Assembly: GCA_003225615.1 (NCBI GenBank)
Contig: QIAS01000349.1
Location: 1-6,206, forward strand
Direction: 5' to 3'
Length of the DNA stretch: 6,206 nucleotides
DNA from: Acidobacteriota bacterium
GTDB taxonomy: Bacteria > Acidobacteriota > Terriglobia > Terriglobales > Acidobacteriaceae
Within the stretch, counting starts at the first letter, position 1; each line of letters begins with the position of its first letter. The position numbers and the translations under genes were made by a program. The notes below the pieces were generated by a model. It was not told where the DNA came from, searched no databases, and was given only the letters and a program-made list of their open reading frames with translations. Of the stretch, positions 1 through 5,985 are shown one piece after another.

Positions 1-428
1 TCGGCGGCCGCAAAGATTTGCTCAGCGCCGCAAGCAAAATTGTTGCCCCACTGAAGCCCTTTGATGCAGCCACCTTAACCACCGATGCTGACTGGGGCAC
101 CGATCATTTTGATTTTATGCTGGAAGGCGTGCCCACATTCGTGGCGAACAACGATGCAGCCAATTACCTGCTCAACTACCATGCAAGCTCAGACACGTTC
201 GACAAGGTGGACTTGGAGCAACTCAAAAAGCAGGTCGCAGAAGCGGCAGTCGTCAGTTTCGCGCTGGCCAACAGTCCGGAAAGGGTCGGCCCTCGCCTGA
301 CTCGTCGCGAGGTCGAGCAGACTCTGCGCGAGACCCATCTCGATGAACAACTGAAAGTTTTTGGCATCTGGAAAGACTGGGAAAGCGGAAAACGCGGCCG
401 GACAGTAAAATTAGTAGTGGTCGATTGA
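1..428 (+). CDS. M28-family zinc aminopeptidase, C-terminal part (5' end outside window)
   Basis: This is the C-terminal ~141 residues of a metallopeptidase that would release N-terminal amino acids from peptides using zinc. The frame is open from base 3, so the gene starts upstream and the TTG at 18 is not a real start. What identifies it is the M28 tail: a GTDHFDF segment (His codon at 105-107), then GVPTF, then YHASSDTFDKVD, where the His at 180-182 matches the last zinc ligand of M28 enzymes in the usual YHxxxDTxDKVD context. The other zinc ligands, any signal peptide and any PA domain lie outside the window. After the core comes a ~60-residue charged tail ending in VKLVVVD. In this family such enzymes are usually exported. 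The next gene lies 143 bp downstream on the same strand, so co-transcription is uncertain. Family assignment is firm; substrate cannot be told. Confidence 0.85.
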   Translation, partial: GGRKDLLSAASKIVAPLKPFDAATLTTDADWGTDHFDFMLEGVPTFVANNDAANYLLNYHASSDTFDKVDLEQLKKQVAEAAVVSFALANSPERVGPRLTRREVEQTLRETHLDEQLKVFGIWKDWESGKRGRTVKLVVVD

Positions 429-437
429 TGACGACAA

Positions 438-464
438 TGCAGGATCAAGGATGGTTTCCCTGCA
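438..464 (+). terminator. Weak candidate hairpin after the peptidase gene
   Basis: TGCAGG at 438-443 can pair with CCTGCA at 459-464, ten bases after the peptidase stop, and is followed by AACCTTGTTTTATTT. This resembles a poor intrinsic terminator: a 6-bp stem, a long 15-base loop and an interrupted T tract. An alternative pairing (CAAGG 446-450 with CCTTG 466-470) competes with it. It may equally be chance. Confidence 0.25.
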
Positions 465-469
465 ACCTT

Positions 470-513
470 GTTTTATTTCAGCAATAGCACCGTTTTATTT
501 CAGCAATAGCACC
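470..513 (+). repeat. Exact 22-bp tandem duplication
   Basis: Bases 470-491 and 492-513 are identical 22-mers joined head to tail, each starting GTTTTATTTC and ending AATAGCACC. A third, degenerate partial copy (TTTCCAATAGCTCC) lies at 529-542; compared with the repeat it lacks two bases and has one mismatch. The block sits in the 143-bp spacer between the peptidase gene and the TerC-family gene. There is no spacer between copies, so it is not a CRISPR. It could be a replication-slippage duplication or a doubled regulatory site; the sequence alone does not decide. Confidence 0.9.
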
Positions 514-560
514 TCGTACTTCGAAAAGTTTCCAATAGCTCCGCGCGAGCGCAGGCACGC

Positions 561-566
561 AAAGGA
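561..566 (+). promoter_or_regulatory. Ribosome binding site selecting the TTG start of the TerC-family gene
   Basis: AAAGGA at 561-566 lies five bases before the TTG at 572. In this frame the codons back to the stop at 536-538 contain no ATG or GTG, so this site plus TTG is the best-supported start. Confidence 0.6.
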
Positions 567-571
567 TCCTC

Positions 572-1474
572 TTGCTCCTCTTCTGGATTCTCTTCAACCT
601 GTTCGTCCTGGCCATGCTAGCCCTCGATCTAGGGGTCTTCAGCCGGCGAGCGCACACAGTCGGCTTCCGCGAAGCTCTCGGCTGGAGCTCGATGTGGGTG
701 GCACTGGCCGCCGCTTTTGCGGTGCTGGTTTACTTTTGGCATGGCCGCCCTGTGGCCCTGGAGTTCGTGACCGGCTACGTCATAGAACTCTCGCTCAGTG
801 TAGACAATCTTTTCGTTTTCCTGGTGATCTTTCGGTATTTCCGCGTGCCTGCCGAGCAGCAGCACAAGGTGCTTTTTTGGGGAATTCTCGGCGCGCTCGT
901 CATGCGGGGAATTTTTATCCTGGCCGGAGTAGGGCTGATCCGTCGCTTCCATTGGATCATCTACGTGTTTGGCGCTTTGCTGGTCTACAGCGGCATTCGG
1001 TTGTTTCGCGAGGGCGAGGAGGAGATTCATCCCGAGAAGAATCCCATCTTGCGACTGTTTCGCCGCTGGATGCCGGTGACCAAAGACTACGTGAATGGCA
1101 AATTTTTCGTACGTACTCCGGAACTTTGCGCCACACCGCTGCTGGTTGTGTTGCTGGTGGTGGAGACCACAGATGTGCTGTTTGCCGTGGACTCCATTCC
1201 GGCGGTCCTGGCCATTACGCTGAATGCGTTTATCGTCTATACCTCGAACGTATTCGCCATTCTCGGACTACGATCCATGTACTTTGCCCTTGCCGGAATG
1301 ATGGAAATGTTCGATTACTTGCACTATGGTTTGTCGCTCGTGCTGATTTTTGTAGGAGCAAAGATGCTGGTTTCGCACTATTACCACATTCCTACGGAAC
1401 TGGCGTTGGGCGTAGTAGTGGCCGTGCTGGGCATCTCAGTGGTGGCGTCGCTGCTGTTCCCACGAAAGGCTTAG
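572..1474 (+). CDS. TerC/Alx-family integral membrane protein
   Basis: A 300-residue polytopic membrane protein of the TerC/Alx family, in which characterised members are tied to manganese export or homeostasis, alkaline pH response or tellurite resistance. Hydrophobic segments lie near residues 2-22, 38-56, 64-88, 99-122, 127-144, 186-206, 212-232, 251-267 and 276-296. A charged cytoplasmic-type loop lies at about 145-182. The family signatures are all present: LDLGVF (18-23), ELSLSVDNLFVF (72-83), ETTDVLFAVDSIPA (198-211) and YTSNVFAILGLRSMYF (223-238), with membrane-embedded acidic residues D78, D201 and D207. The length is near the family norm. The start is TTG at 572, which gives the usual N-terminus LLFWILFNLFVL right after a Shine-Dalgarno; no ATG or GTG is available upstream in frame. 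I found no yybP-ykoY manganese riboswitch in the leader, although that element often precedes relatives. The gene converges on nadB. Family is certain; the transported ion is inference. Confidence 0.92.
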   Translation: MLLFWILFNLFVLAMLALDLGVFSRRAHTVGFREALGWSSMWVALAAAFAVLVYFWHGRPVALEFVTGYVIELSLSVDNLFVFLVIFRYFRVPAEQQHKVLFWGILGALVMRGIFILAGVGLIRRFHWIIYVFGALLVYSGIRLFREGEEEIHPEKNPILRLFRRWMPVTKDYVNGKFFVRTPELCATPLLVVLLVVETTDVLFAVDSIPAVLAITLNAFIVYTSNVFAILGLRSMYFALAGMMEMFDYLHYGLSLVLIFVGAKMLVSHYYHIPTELALGVVVAVLGISVVASLLFPRKA

Positions 1475-1549
1475 CCATTTTCAATTTCCAATTGCCAATT
1501 TTAAATTCGAGATTGTTGTAGACATTGGCAATCGGCAATTGAGAATGGC
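1474..1549. repeat. Long imperfect palindrome (AT-rich, about 7-bp periodic) between convergent genes
   Basis: Arm 1474-1502 and arm 1521-1549 are inverted copies matching at 24 of 29 positions, around an 18-base loop. Each arm is built from roughly 7-base steps (TTTCAAT, TTCCAAT, TGCCAAT on the left; the complements on the right). The left arm begins on the last base of the TerC-family stop codon, and the right arm ends 23 bases before the nadB stop codon. Because both genes point into it, it could end transcription from both sides, but neither side shows a proper T tract after the stem. It shares its core with the element at 4325-4403. A dispersed intergenic palindromic repeat is the likelier identity. 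Confidence 0.8.
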
Positions 1550-1572
1550 AAATTTCTCCTTGTGCCTGGCTC

Positions 1573-3132
1573 TTAAGCGAAGCTTATCCTCTCGCCCCGT
1601 GCCACCGAGTGCTTCAGGAACCTGGCATCGTTGTGAATAGGGAAGTCCATGCGGTAGTGGGCGCCGCGACTCTCTTCCCGCGCCAGCGCTGAGCGGGCTA
1701 CCAGCAGGGCTATGAGATGAAGGTGGCGGGCTTCGTGCGCTCGTCGGGTGCGGGGGTGCGGCAGCCGCGTAGAAAGTTTTTCCAGGTGCTGAATCCCACT
1801 CTTCAGCTTGCTTCCAATACGTACGATGCCAACATCTTTCCACATGACATCCTGGATCTCCGCGACAACGTCTTCCAGTCCGGCGTCCACTGGGCCGTTT
1901 GAGGTTGCGGCGTTCCTCGGCCGAGGCGATTTCATGGGCGGACGCTTTATTTCCTGGCGCATGCTTTCGCCAGCGCGCGCGCCAAATACTAGAGCTTCCA
2001 GAAAGGAATTGCCGGACAAACGGTTGGCCCCATGTAACCCTGTCATTGCCGTCTCCCCTGCCGCATAGAGTCGTGGAAGGCTGGTGCGCCCTTCCAAATC
2101 CGTGCGCACTCCACCGATGGCGTAGTGGGCGGCGGGACGAACCGGAACGAGGTCAGTGGTCAGGTCGATGTTGTACTCCATGCAGGTGGAATGAATCCGC
2201 GGAAAACGTTTGCGCAGGTGGTCTCCCTTCAGGCGTGTCAAATCCAGATAGACTACGGGGTCTTTTGTATTCATCACTTCCATTTCATGCATGATGGCCC
2301 TGGCCACCACATCGTGCGGCGCGAGTTCGGCCATAGGATGGTACTTGGGCATGAAGTGAGTCATTTCCAGGTTGCGCAGGTAAGCGCCCCCCTCGAGCAG
2401 GGCCTCAGACAGCAAAAAGGGCGGCGCTTTCTTCAGATATAGGGTGGTGGGATGGAACTGGATGAACTCCATGTCGCTCACTTCCGCACCGGCAGAAAAA
2501 GCCAGGGCCACCCCATCGGCGGTGGAGGATGTCGGGTTGGTCGTATTTCGATAAATTTGTCCCAGGCCGCCGCTAGCCAATAAAACGGCCGAAGCTGTGA
2601 TCTCCTCCGGTAGACCCTTTTCGTCGATCAGCGAGACGCCGCAGACCTGGCCATCTTCCACCCGCAGCTCGGTCACAAATTCAAATTCATAGAAGGAAAT
2701 ATTTTTTAAGCTTCGAGCTTTGGCATGAAGCGCGTGGAGCATGGCACGCCCGACTGTCTCGTCGGTTGCGTGCAATACCCGGTTGCGGCCGCCGGCGCCC
2801 TCGCGTGTGAACAGCAGCTTGCTTTTCTGGGGAGGTTGCAACGCGGCCCAGCTAATGAGTTCCTCGATGCGTTCCGGAGCTTCTTCGAGCAGCATTTTCA
2901 CGGCTTCGACGTTGCAGAGACCGTCGCCCGCGCTCAGCGTGTCCTGCAGATGGAGACTGATTTCGTCCTCATCGCTGAGCAGCGGCCGGTGCGCCGCTAT
3001 CGCCGCCTCGCCAGCCTCACGTTTGGCCAGGACGACGACGGGGCCTGCCTCCGCCAATTCAATGGCGGCCCGCAGCCCGGCGACACCGGCGCCAATCACC
3101 AGGAACTCAGTCTCGGCTGGAACGCGCTTCAT
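1573..3132 (-). CDS. nadB: L-aspartate oxidase-like flavoprotein with altered active-site motifs
   Basis: NadB oxidises L-aspartate to iminoaspartate, the first step of de novo NAD synthesis, using FAD in the cytoplasm and passing the product to NadA. The 519-residue product is close to normal length. It has the FAD dinucleotide motif GAGVAG (14-19), QFHPT (225-229), the capping domain, PAAHYAIGGV (333-342), HGANR (367-371) and the C-terminal helical domain with REESRGAHYR (485-494). Against E. coli NadB, His244, Glu260, His351 and Arg386 are kept as H227, E243, H336 and R371. Catalytic Arg290 is His (H273), RGEG is LEGG (246-249), the NT..AQGGIAA loop is shortened to GEAAIAAH (41-48), and GGHS is GAGG (112-115). 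The ATG at 3132 gives the standard N-terminus; no strong Shine-Dalgarno is seen. It is divergent from aroB. No nadA or nadC is in view. It may be inactive, repurposed or decaying. Family is sure; activity is doubtful. Confidence 0.88.
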   Translation of the reverse strand: MKRVPAETEFLVIGAGVAGLRAAIELAEAGPVVVLAKREAGEAAIAAHRPLLSDEDEISLHLQDTLSAGDGLCNVEAVKMLLEEAPERIEELISWAALQPPQKSKLLFTREGAGGRNRVLHATDETVGRAMLHALHAKARSLKNISFYEFEFVTELRVEDGQVCGVSLIDEKGLPEEITASAVLLASGGLGQIYRNTTNPTSSTADGVALAFSAGAEVSDMEFIQFHPTTLYLKKAPPFLLSEALLEGGAYLRNLEMTHFMPKYHPMAELAPHDVVARAIMHEMEVMNTKDPVVYLDLTRLKGDHLRKRFPRIHSTCMEYNIDLTTDLVPVRPAAHYAIGGVRTDLEGRTSLPRLYAAGETAMTGLHGANRLSGNSFLEALVFGARAGESMRQEIKRPPMKSPRPRNAATSNGPVDAGLEDVVAEIQDVMWKDVGIVRIGSKLKSGIQHLEKLSTRLPHPRTRRAHEARHLHLIALLVARSALAREESRGAHYRMDFPIHNDARFLKHSVARGERISFA

Positions 3133-3206
3133 AAACGCGGAATGTTACCACTTGCGCGGGCGATCGGCGCGGGCCCCGCCGGGTGATTGCGCTATGATGG
3201 AGAACA
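3133..3206. promoter_or_regulatory. Divergent nadB-aroB intergenic region
   Basis: These 74 bases separate two divergent starts, so promoters for both genes must lie here or inside the opposing coding regions. A TATGAT hexamer at 3193-3198 resembles a -10 box for aroB but sits only nine bases before the ATG and has no matching -35 at 17 bases. GGAGA at 3199-3203 is a usable ribosome binding site for aroB, with short spacing of three bases. No NrtR- or NiaR-type operator was recognised. Confidence 0.35.
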
Positions 3207-4304
3207 ATGACGCGAGTCACCATCGCAGTCGCGCAGCGGCCTTACGAGGCTTGGATTGAGAACGGCCTTCTGTCACGGGCCGGAACACTGCTCCGCGAAA
3301 TATTGCCGGGACAGAAACGCCTGTTTGTCGTGACGGTCGGGCCGGTGCGCCGCAAGTGGGGAAGAAAGTTAACTGCATCCTTGGAAGCGGCGGATTTCAA
3401 GGCTCTCCTGATCGAGATGCCCGATGGCGAGACCCACAAGAAGCTCGCCAGCATCGAACAGCTCGCTGAGAAGTTGGCACAACATGGCGCCGACCGGGAC
3501 TCGACCATCCTGGCGTTCGGTGGCGGGGTGGTGGGCGATGTCGCGGGGCTTCTCGCGTCGCTATATATGCGCGGCGTGGACGTGGTCCAGGTTCCCACCA
3601 CTGTGCTGGCCCAGTTGGATGCCTCGGTTGGCGGCAAGACAGGCGTGAACCTGCGCGCCGGAAAAAATCTTTTGGGAACTTTCCACCAGCCCCGGGCCGT
3701 GCTCATCGACCCAGCCGTCCTGGCGACGCTTCCCGAGCGAGAATTTCATTCCGGCCTTTACGAAGCGCTCAAGTGCGCTGTGATCGGCAATCCCGATCTC
3801 TTCCATCAGTTCGAACAGAACAAAGACAAAATCCTGAAACGCGATCCGGCCAGCCTGGAGAGGATCATCACCGATTCGGTGCACTTGAAAGCCTCTGTGG
3901 TCTCAGCCGACGAACGCGAAAACGGGCTGCGCCGCGTGCTGAACTTTGGGCACACCATCGGACACGCGCTGGAAGCCGAAACCGGCTACCGCAGATTGCT
4001 CCATGGCGAGGCCGTGGCCTGGGGCATGATCGCCGCTACTAATATTGCGCTCTCTGTAGGCAGAACTGATAGCGTCACCGCGGGCCGCATCGCGGACGCA
4101 ATACTAGGCCTCGGCAGCCTGCCCGAAGTAAACGTGAGCGGCCGCAAAATTCTCAAGCGGATACAGGCCGATAAGAAAACGCGCAACGGCGTGGTCCACT
4201 TCATTTTGCCCCGCGAAGTCGGAAAGGTCGAAGTGGTGGACGGTTTGCCTGCACCCGTAGTAATTCAAGCGGTGGATGAACTGCGACGCCTTTCGCGGAA
4301 GTGA
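3207..4304 (+). CDS. aroB: 3-dehydroquinate synthase
   Basis: AroB converts 3-deoxy-D-arabino-heptulosonate 7-phosphate to 3-dehydroquinate, the second step of the shikimate pathway, in the cytoplasm, with NAD+ and a divalent metal. The 365-residue product is normal length and complete. Key motifs are the NAD-binding GGGVVGDVAG (105-114), the long signature PTTVLAQLDASVGGKTGVN (130-148), the metal ligands E186 (in GLYEALK), H249 (in NFGHTIGHA) and H266 (in HGEAVAWGM), then DERENGLR (235-242) and the C-terminal ADKKTRNG (321-328). All conserved positions I can check are present, in contrast to the neighbouring nadB. The ATG at 3207 follows GGAGA at 3199-3203 and gives the usual short N-terminal strand. 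ubiE/menG follows 107 bases later on the same strand and may be co-transcribed. Confidence 0.96.
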   Translation: MTRVTIAVAQRPYEAWIENGLLSRAGTLLREILPGQKRLFVVTVGPVRRKWGRKLTASLEAADFKALLIEMPDGETHKKLASIEQLAEKLAQHGADRDSTILAFGGGVVGDVAGLLASLYMRGVDVVQVPTTVLAQLDASVGGKTGVNLRAGKNLLGTFHQPRAVLIDPAVLATLPEREFHSGLYEALKCAVIGNPDLFHQFEQNKDKILKRDPASLERIITDSVHLKASVVSADERENGLRRVLNFGHTIGHALEAETGYRRLLHGEAVAWGMIAATNIALSVGRTDSVTAGRIADAILGLGSLPEVNVSGRKILKRIQADKKTRNGVVHFILPREVGKVEVVDGLPAPVVIQAVDELRRLSRK

Positions 4305-4324
4305 TCAAACAGTAAGAGAATCTT

Positions 4325-4403
4325 CAATTACCAATTTTCAAATTGTCGGGTTGTTTGTTGAAATTCTCAGAATCAAAAATTGGCAATCGGAAATCGGAAA
4401 TCG
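4325..4403. repeat. Second AT-rich palindromic repeat, directly upstream of ubiE/menG
   Basis: Arm 4325-4338 pairs with 4376-4389 at 12 of 14 positions, including a perfect 8-bp core (CCAATTTT with AAAATTGG), around a 37-base loop. The right side continues as three 7-base units, GGCAATC, GGAAATC and GGAAATC, at 4382-4402. The 12-mer ATTGGCAATCGG (4379-4390) is identical to 1524-1535 in the element after the TerC-family gene, and CCAATTTT is shared too. Unlike that element, this one lies between genes of the same orientation and ends within ten bases of the next start, so it sits in the leader. Confidence 0.75.
4396..4400 (+). promoter_or_regulatory. Possible ribosome binding site supplied by the repeat
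   Basis: GGAAA at 4396-4400, in the last 7-base unit of the repeat, lies 11 bases before the ATG at 4412 and 5 bases before an in-frame GTG at 4406. It is the only purine-rich site nearby. GTG 4406 is therefore a possible alternative start, adding two residues. Confidence 0.35.
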
Positions 4404-4411
4404 TCGTGGCT

Positions 4412-5173
4412 ATGACCCTGAACGACCGGAGCATTGAACCTGTCCTGGGCGCTACTCCCGCTGACGCGCATGATCCTCAATTCGCCGCGCGGGCGGTGCG
4501 GGAGATGTTCACTTCGATTGCTCCACGCTATGACCTGCTGAACCATGTTTTGTCTTTCAATGTGGACCGACTCTGGTGGCGTCGAGCCGCACGCACTTTC
4601 ACGCACATCTTGCGGAGACCCGACGCGAAAATTCTGGACCTTTGCTGCGGAACCGGCGACATGACGTTCGCACTGAATCGGCGGGCGGGGGCGTCGAAGC
4701 CGCGGATCTTGGGTGCAGATTTTTCTCATGCCATGTTGCAGCGCGCTTCTGCCAAAGATACGAAAAGTCATTTACGCTGGCTTGAGGCGGATGCGCTGAA
4801 TCTGCCGTGCCGCGATGAACAATTTGACCTTGTCACCGCCGCGTTCGGATTTCGCAACCTGGCGGACTACGATGCCGGACTGCGCGAAATTGTGCGCGTG
4901 CTGCGTCCTGGAGGCGAGTGCGGCATTCTTGACTTCGGTGTGCCGCAAGGACTGCTCGGGGCTGTTTACCGCATTTATTTCAGGCGCGTGCTTCCTGCGC
5001 TCGGCACGCTCATCTCGGGCGTAAAGGGTCCCTATGCTTATCTGCCTGCGTCTGTCGAACGTTTTCCCGATCCGGAGGCAATGCTCGCTCGGATGCGCGG
5101 GGCCGGCTTCCGCGATGCGACGTGGACTCCCTATACCTTCGCTATCGCCGGCCTATACCGTGGCAAGAAGTAA
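4412..5173 (+). CDS. ubiE: Demethylmenaquinone / ubiquinone C-methyltransferase
   Basis: This SAM-dependent enzyme methylates the quinone ring carbon. In a menaquinone-making organism it is the last step (MenG activity), acting at the membrane on demethylmenaquinone. The 253-residue product shows the family N-terminal signature FTSIAPRYDLLNHVLSFNVDRLWWRR (33-58), SAM motif I ILDLCCGTGD (74-83), GADFSHAML (101-109), the AFGFRNL signature (144-150), RVLRPGG (162-168), ILDFG (172-176) and the C-terminal GPYAYLPASVERFPDPEAM (206-224). Length is normal. I chose ATG 4412 because a longer frame from TTG 4343 adds 23 residues encoded almost wholly by the upstream repeat, with no resemblance to the family. 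AroB, upstream, feeds chorismate, the menaquinone precursor. Family is certain; the quinone type is inferred from the suspected lineage. Confidence 0.94.
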   Translation: MTLNDRSIEPVLGATPADAHDPQFAARAVREMFTSIAPRYDLLNHVLSFNVDRLWWRRAARTFTHILRRPDAKILDLCCGTGDMTFALNRRAGASKPRILGADFSHAMLQRASAKDTKSHLRWLEADALNLPCRDEQFDLVTAAFGFRNLADYDAGLREIVRVLRPGGECGILDFGVPQGLLGAVYRIYFRRVLPALGTLISGVKGPYAYLPASVERFPDPEAMLARMRGAGFRDATWTPYTFAIAGLYRGKK

Positions 5174-5236
5174 GTCATTTTCATCCTGATGATTAATGCA
5201 ACAAGCTTTCAGTAATGATGAAGCAAAGGGCGAGAT

Positions 5237-5983
5237 TTACGATTTCGCCGCGCTCTTTAGCGACTCACTGAGCTTGCGAATGTCTTCCGGAGCGGCATCG
5301 CCCACGACGAAATAGCGCAACCCATCCTGGCTCCAGGTTTCCATGTTGAACGACAATTTCCGCATGGCGGATGTCGCGTTGCGCAATTTACCGGCCCGCT
5401 CCTGAAAAATGAACACCGAAATTTGATGCTTGCGCACCTGGTAAATCAGCTGCGCGCCGGGCGTTTGTCCGAGGTAAACCATGCGGCCGCCGAGTAGCGA
5501 GAAGTCGTCCTTGAGCTCAGGCAGATTAAAAGTAAACGGAATCCTGCCCTGGAACCACGGTTTGACGGTGTGCCGATCGCTGGAAACGACGTCGACGGGC
5601 GTGGAACTTGCCAGCGTAGAGACATGCAAGTCGGCCAACTCACTGTAGATGTGATCGCGCTGCAACCGTTGCTGCTCACGGGAAACAAAAAGCGCTCCGG
5701 CAAATAGTATAACCATCATCGCGGCTGCCATGGCCCATCCCCAATGAAACGCTGTGCGGGGACGGGTCGCTATACTCGTTTGAATTTTGCGCCGGAACTC
5801 GGAGGTCGGCGCATAGCGTTTGCCGGCAGCCTGAACCTCGCGCTTGAGCTGTACCCGATTTAGCACGACGGCGGCACACTCCGGGCAACTTCGCAGATGC
5901 TCGTCCAGGGCTCGCATTTGCTCCGCGGGCAGCTCGCCATCGAGGTAGATATCGAGTTTTCCCTGCCACTCATCGCCAGCCAT
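5237..5983 (-). CDS. Membrane zinc anti-sigma factor (ZAS type)
   Basis: A 248-residue single-pass membrane regulator that would hold the ECF sigma factor encoded just upstream. The N-terminal cytoplasmic domain has IYLDGELPAEQM (12-23) and HLRSCPEC, giving the HxxxCxxC zinc motif (H29, C33, C36). One membrane segment lies at about 81-100 (WGWAMAAAMMVILFAGALFV). The C-terminal ~148 residues would be outside the membrane and end in a fold-like stretch typical of RsiW-like anti-sigma proteins (METWSQDGLRYFVVGD, 214-229). The start is ATG 5983: it lies two bases after the sigma stop and has a strong GGAGG (5993-5997) nine bases before it. An in-frame extension further upstream would overlap the sigma gene and is not needed. 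The tight spacing indicates one transcript and coupled expression. The inducing signal cannot be read from the sequence. Confidence 0.88.
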   Translation of the reverse strand: MAGDEWQGKLDIYLDGELPAEQMRALDEHLRSCPECAAVVLNRVQLKREVQAAGKRYAPTSEFRRKIQTSIATRPRTAFHWGWAMAAAMMVILFAGALFVSREQQRLQRDHIYSELADLHVSTLASSTPVDVVSSDRHTVKPWFQGRIPFTFNLPELKDDFSLLGGRMVYLGQTPGAQLIYQVRKHQISVFIFQERAGKLRNATSAMRKLSFNMETWSQDGLRYFVVGDAAPEDIRKLSESLKSAAKS

Positions 5984-5985
5984 GC

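Noticed and set aside
470..513. CRISPR-like repeats
   Set aside because: The two copies touch with no spacer between them, and no cas gene is nearby.
429..571. Manganese yybP-ykoY riboswitch upstream of the TerC-family gene
   Set aside because: I looked for its conserved GGGGAGUAG-type and CCGGGA-type loops and found neither; the spacer holds a tandem duplication instead.
451..1521. 356-codon open frame on the plus strand overlapping the TerC-family gene
   Set aside because: Its product is rich in Arg, Pro, Ser and Gly without any family motif, and it runs in another frame through a gene whose own frame carries clear TerC signatures and membrane segments.
3193..3198. TATGAT as the aroB -10 promoter element
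   Set aside because: It would place the transcript start almost on the start codon, there is no -35 at suitable spacing, and it abuts the ribosome binding site.
4343..4411. TTG-started 23-residue N-terminal extension of UbiE
   Set aside because: The extension is encoded almost entirely by the palindromic repeat and has no family similarity; ATG 4412 gives a normal-length protein.
5174..5236. Bidirectional terminator between ubiE and the anti-sigma gene
   Set aside because: Only short chance complementarities (for example TCATC-GATGA with a 2-base gap) are present, with no stable stem plus T tract.
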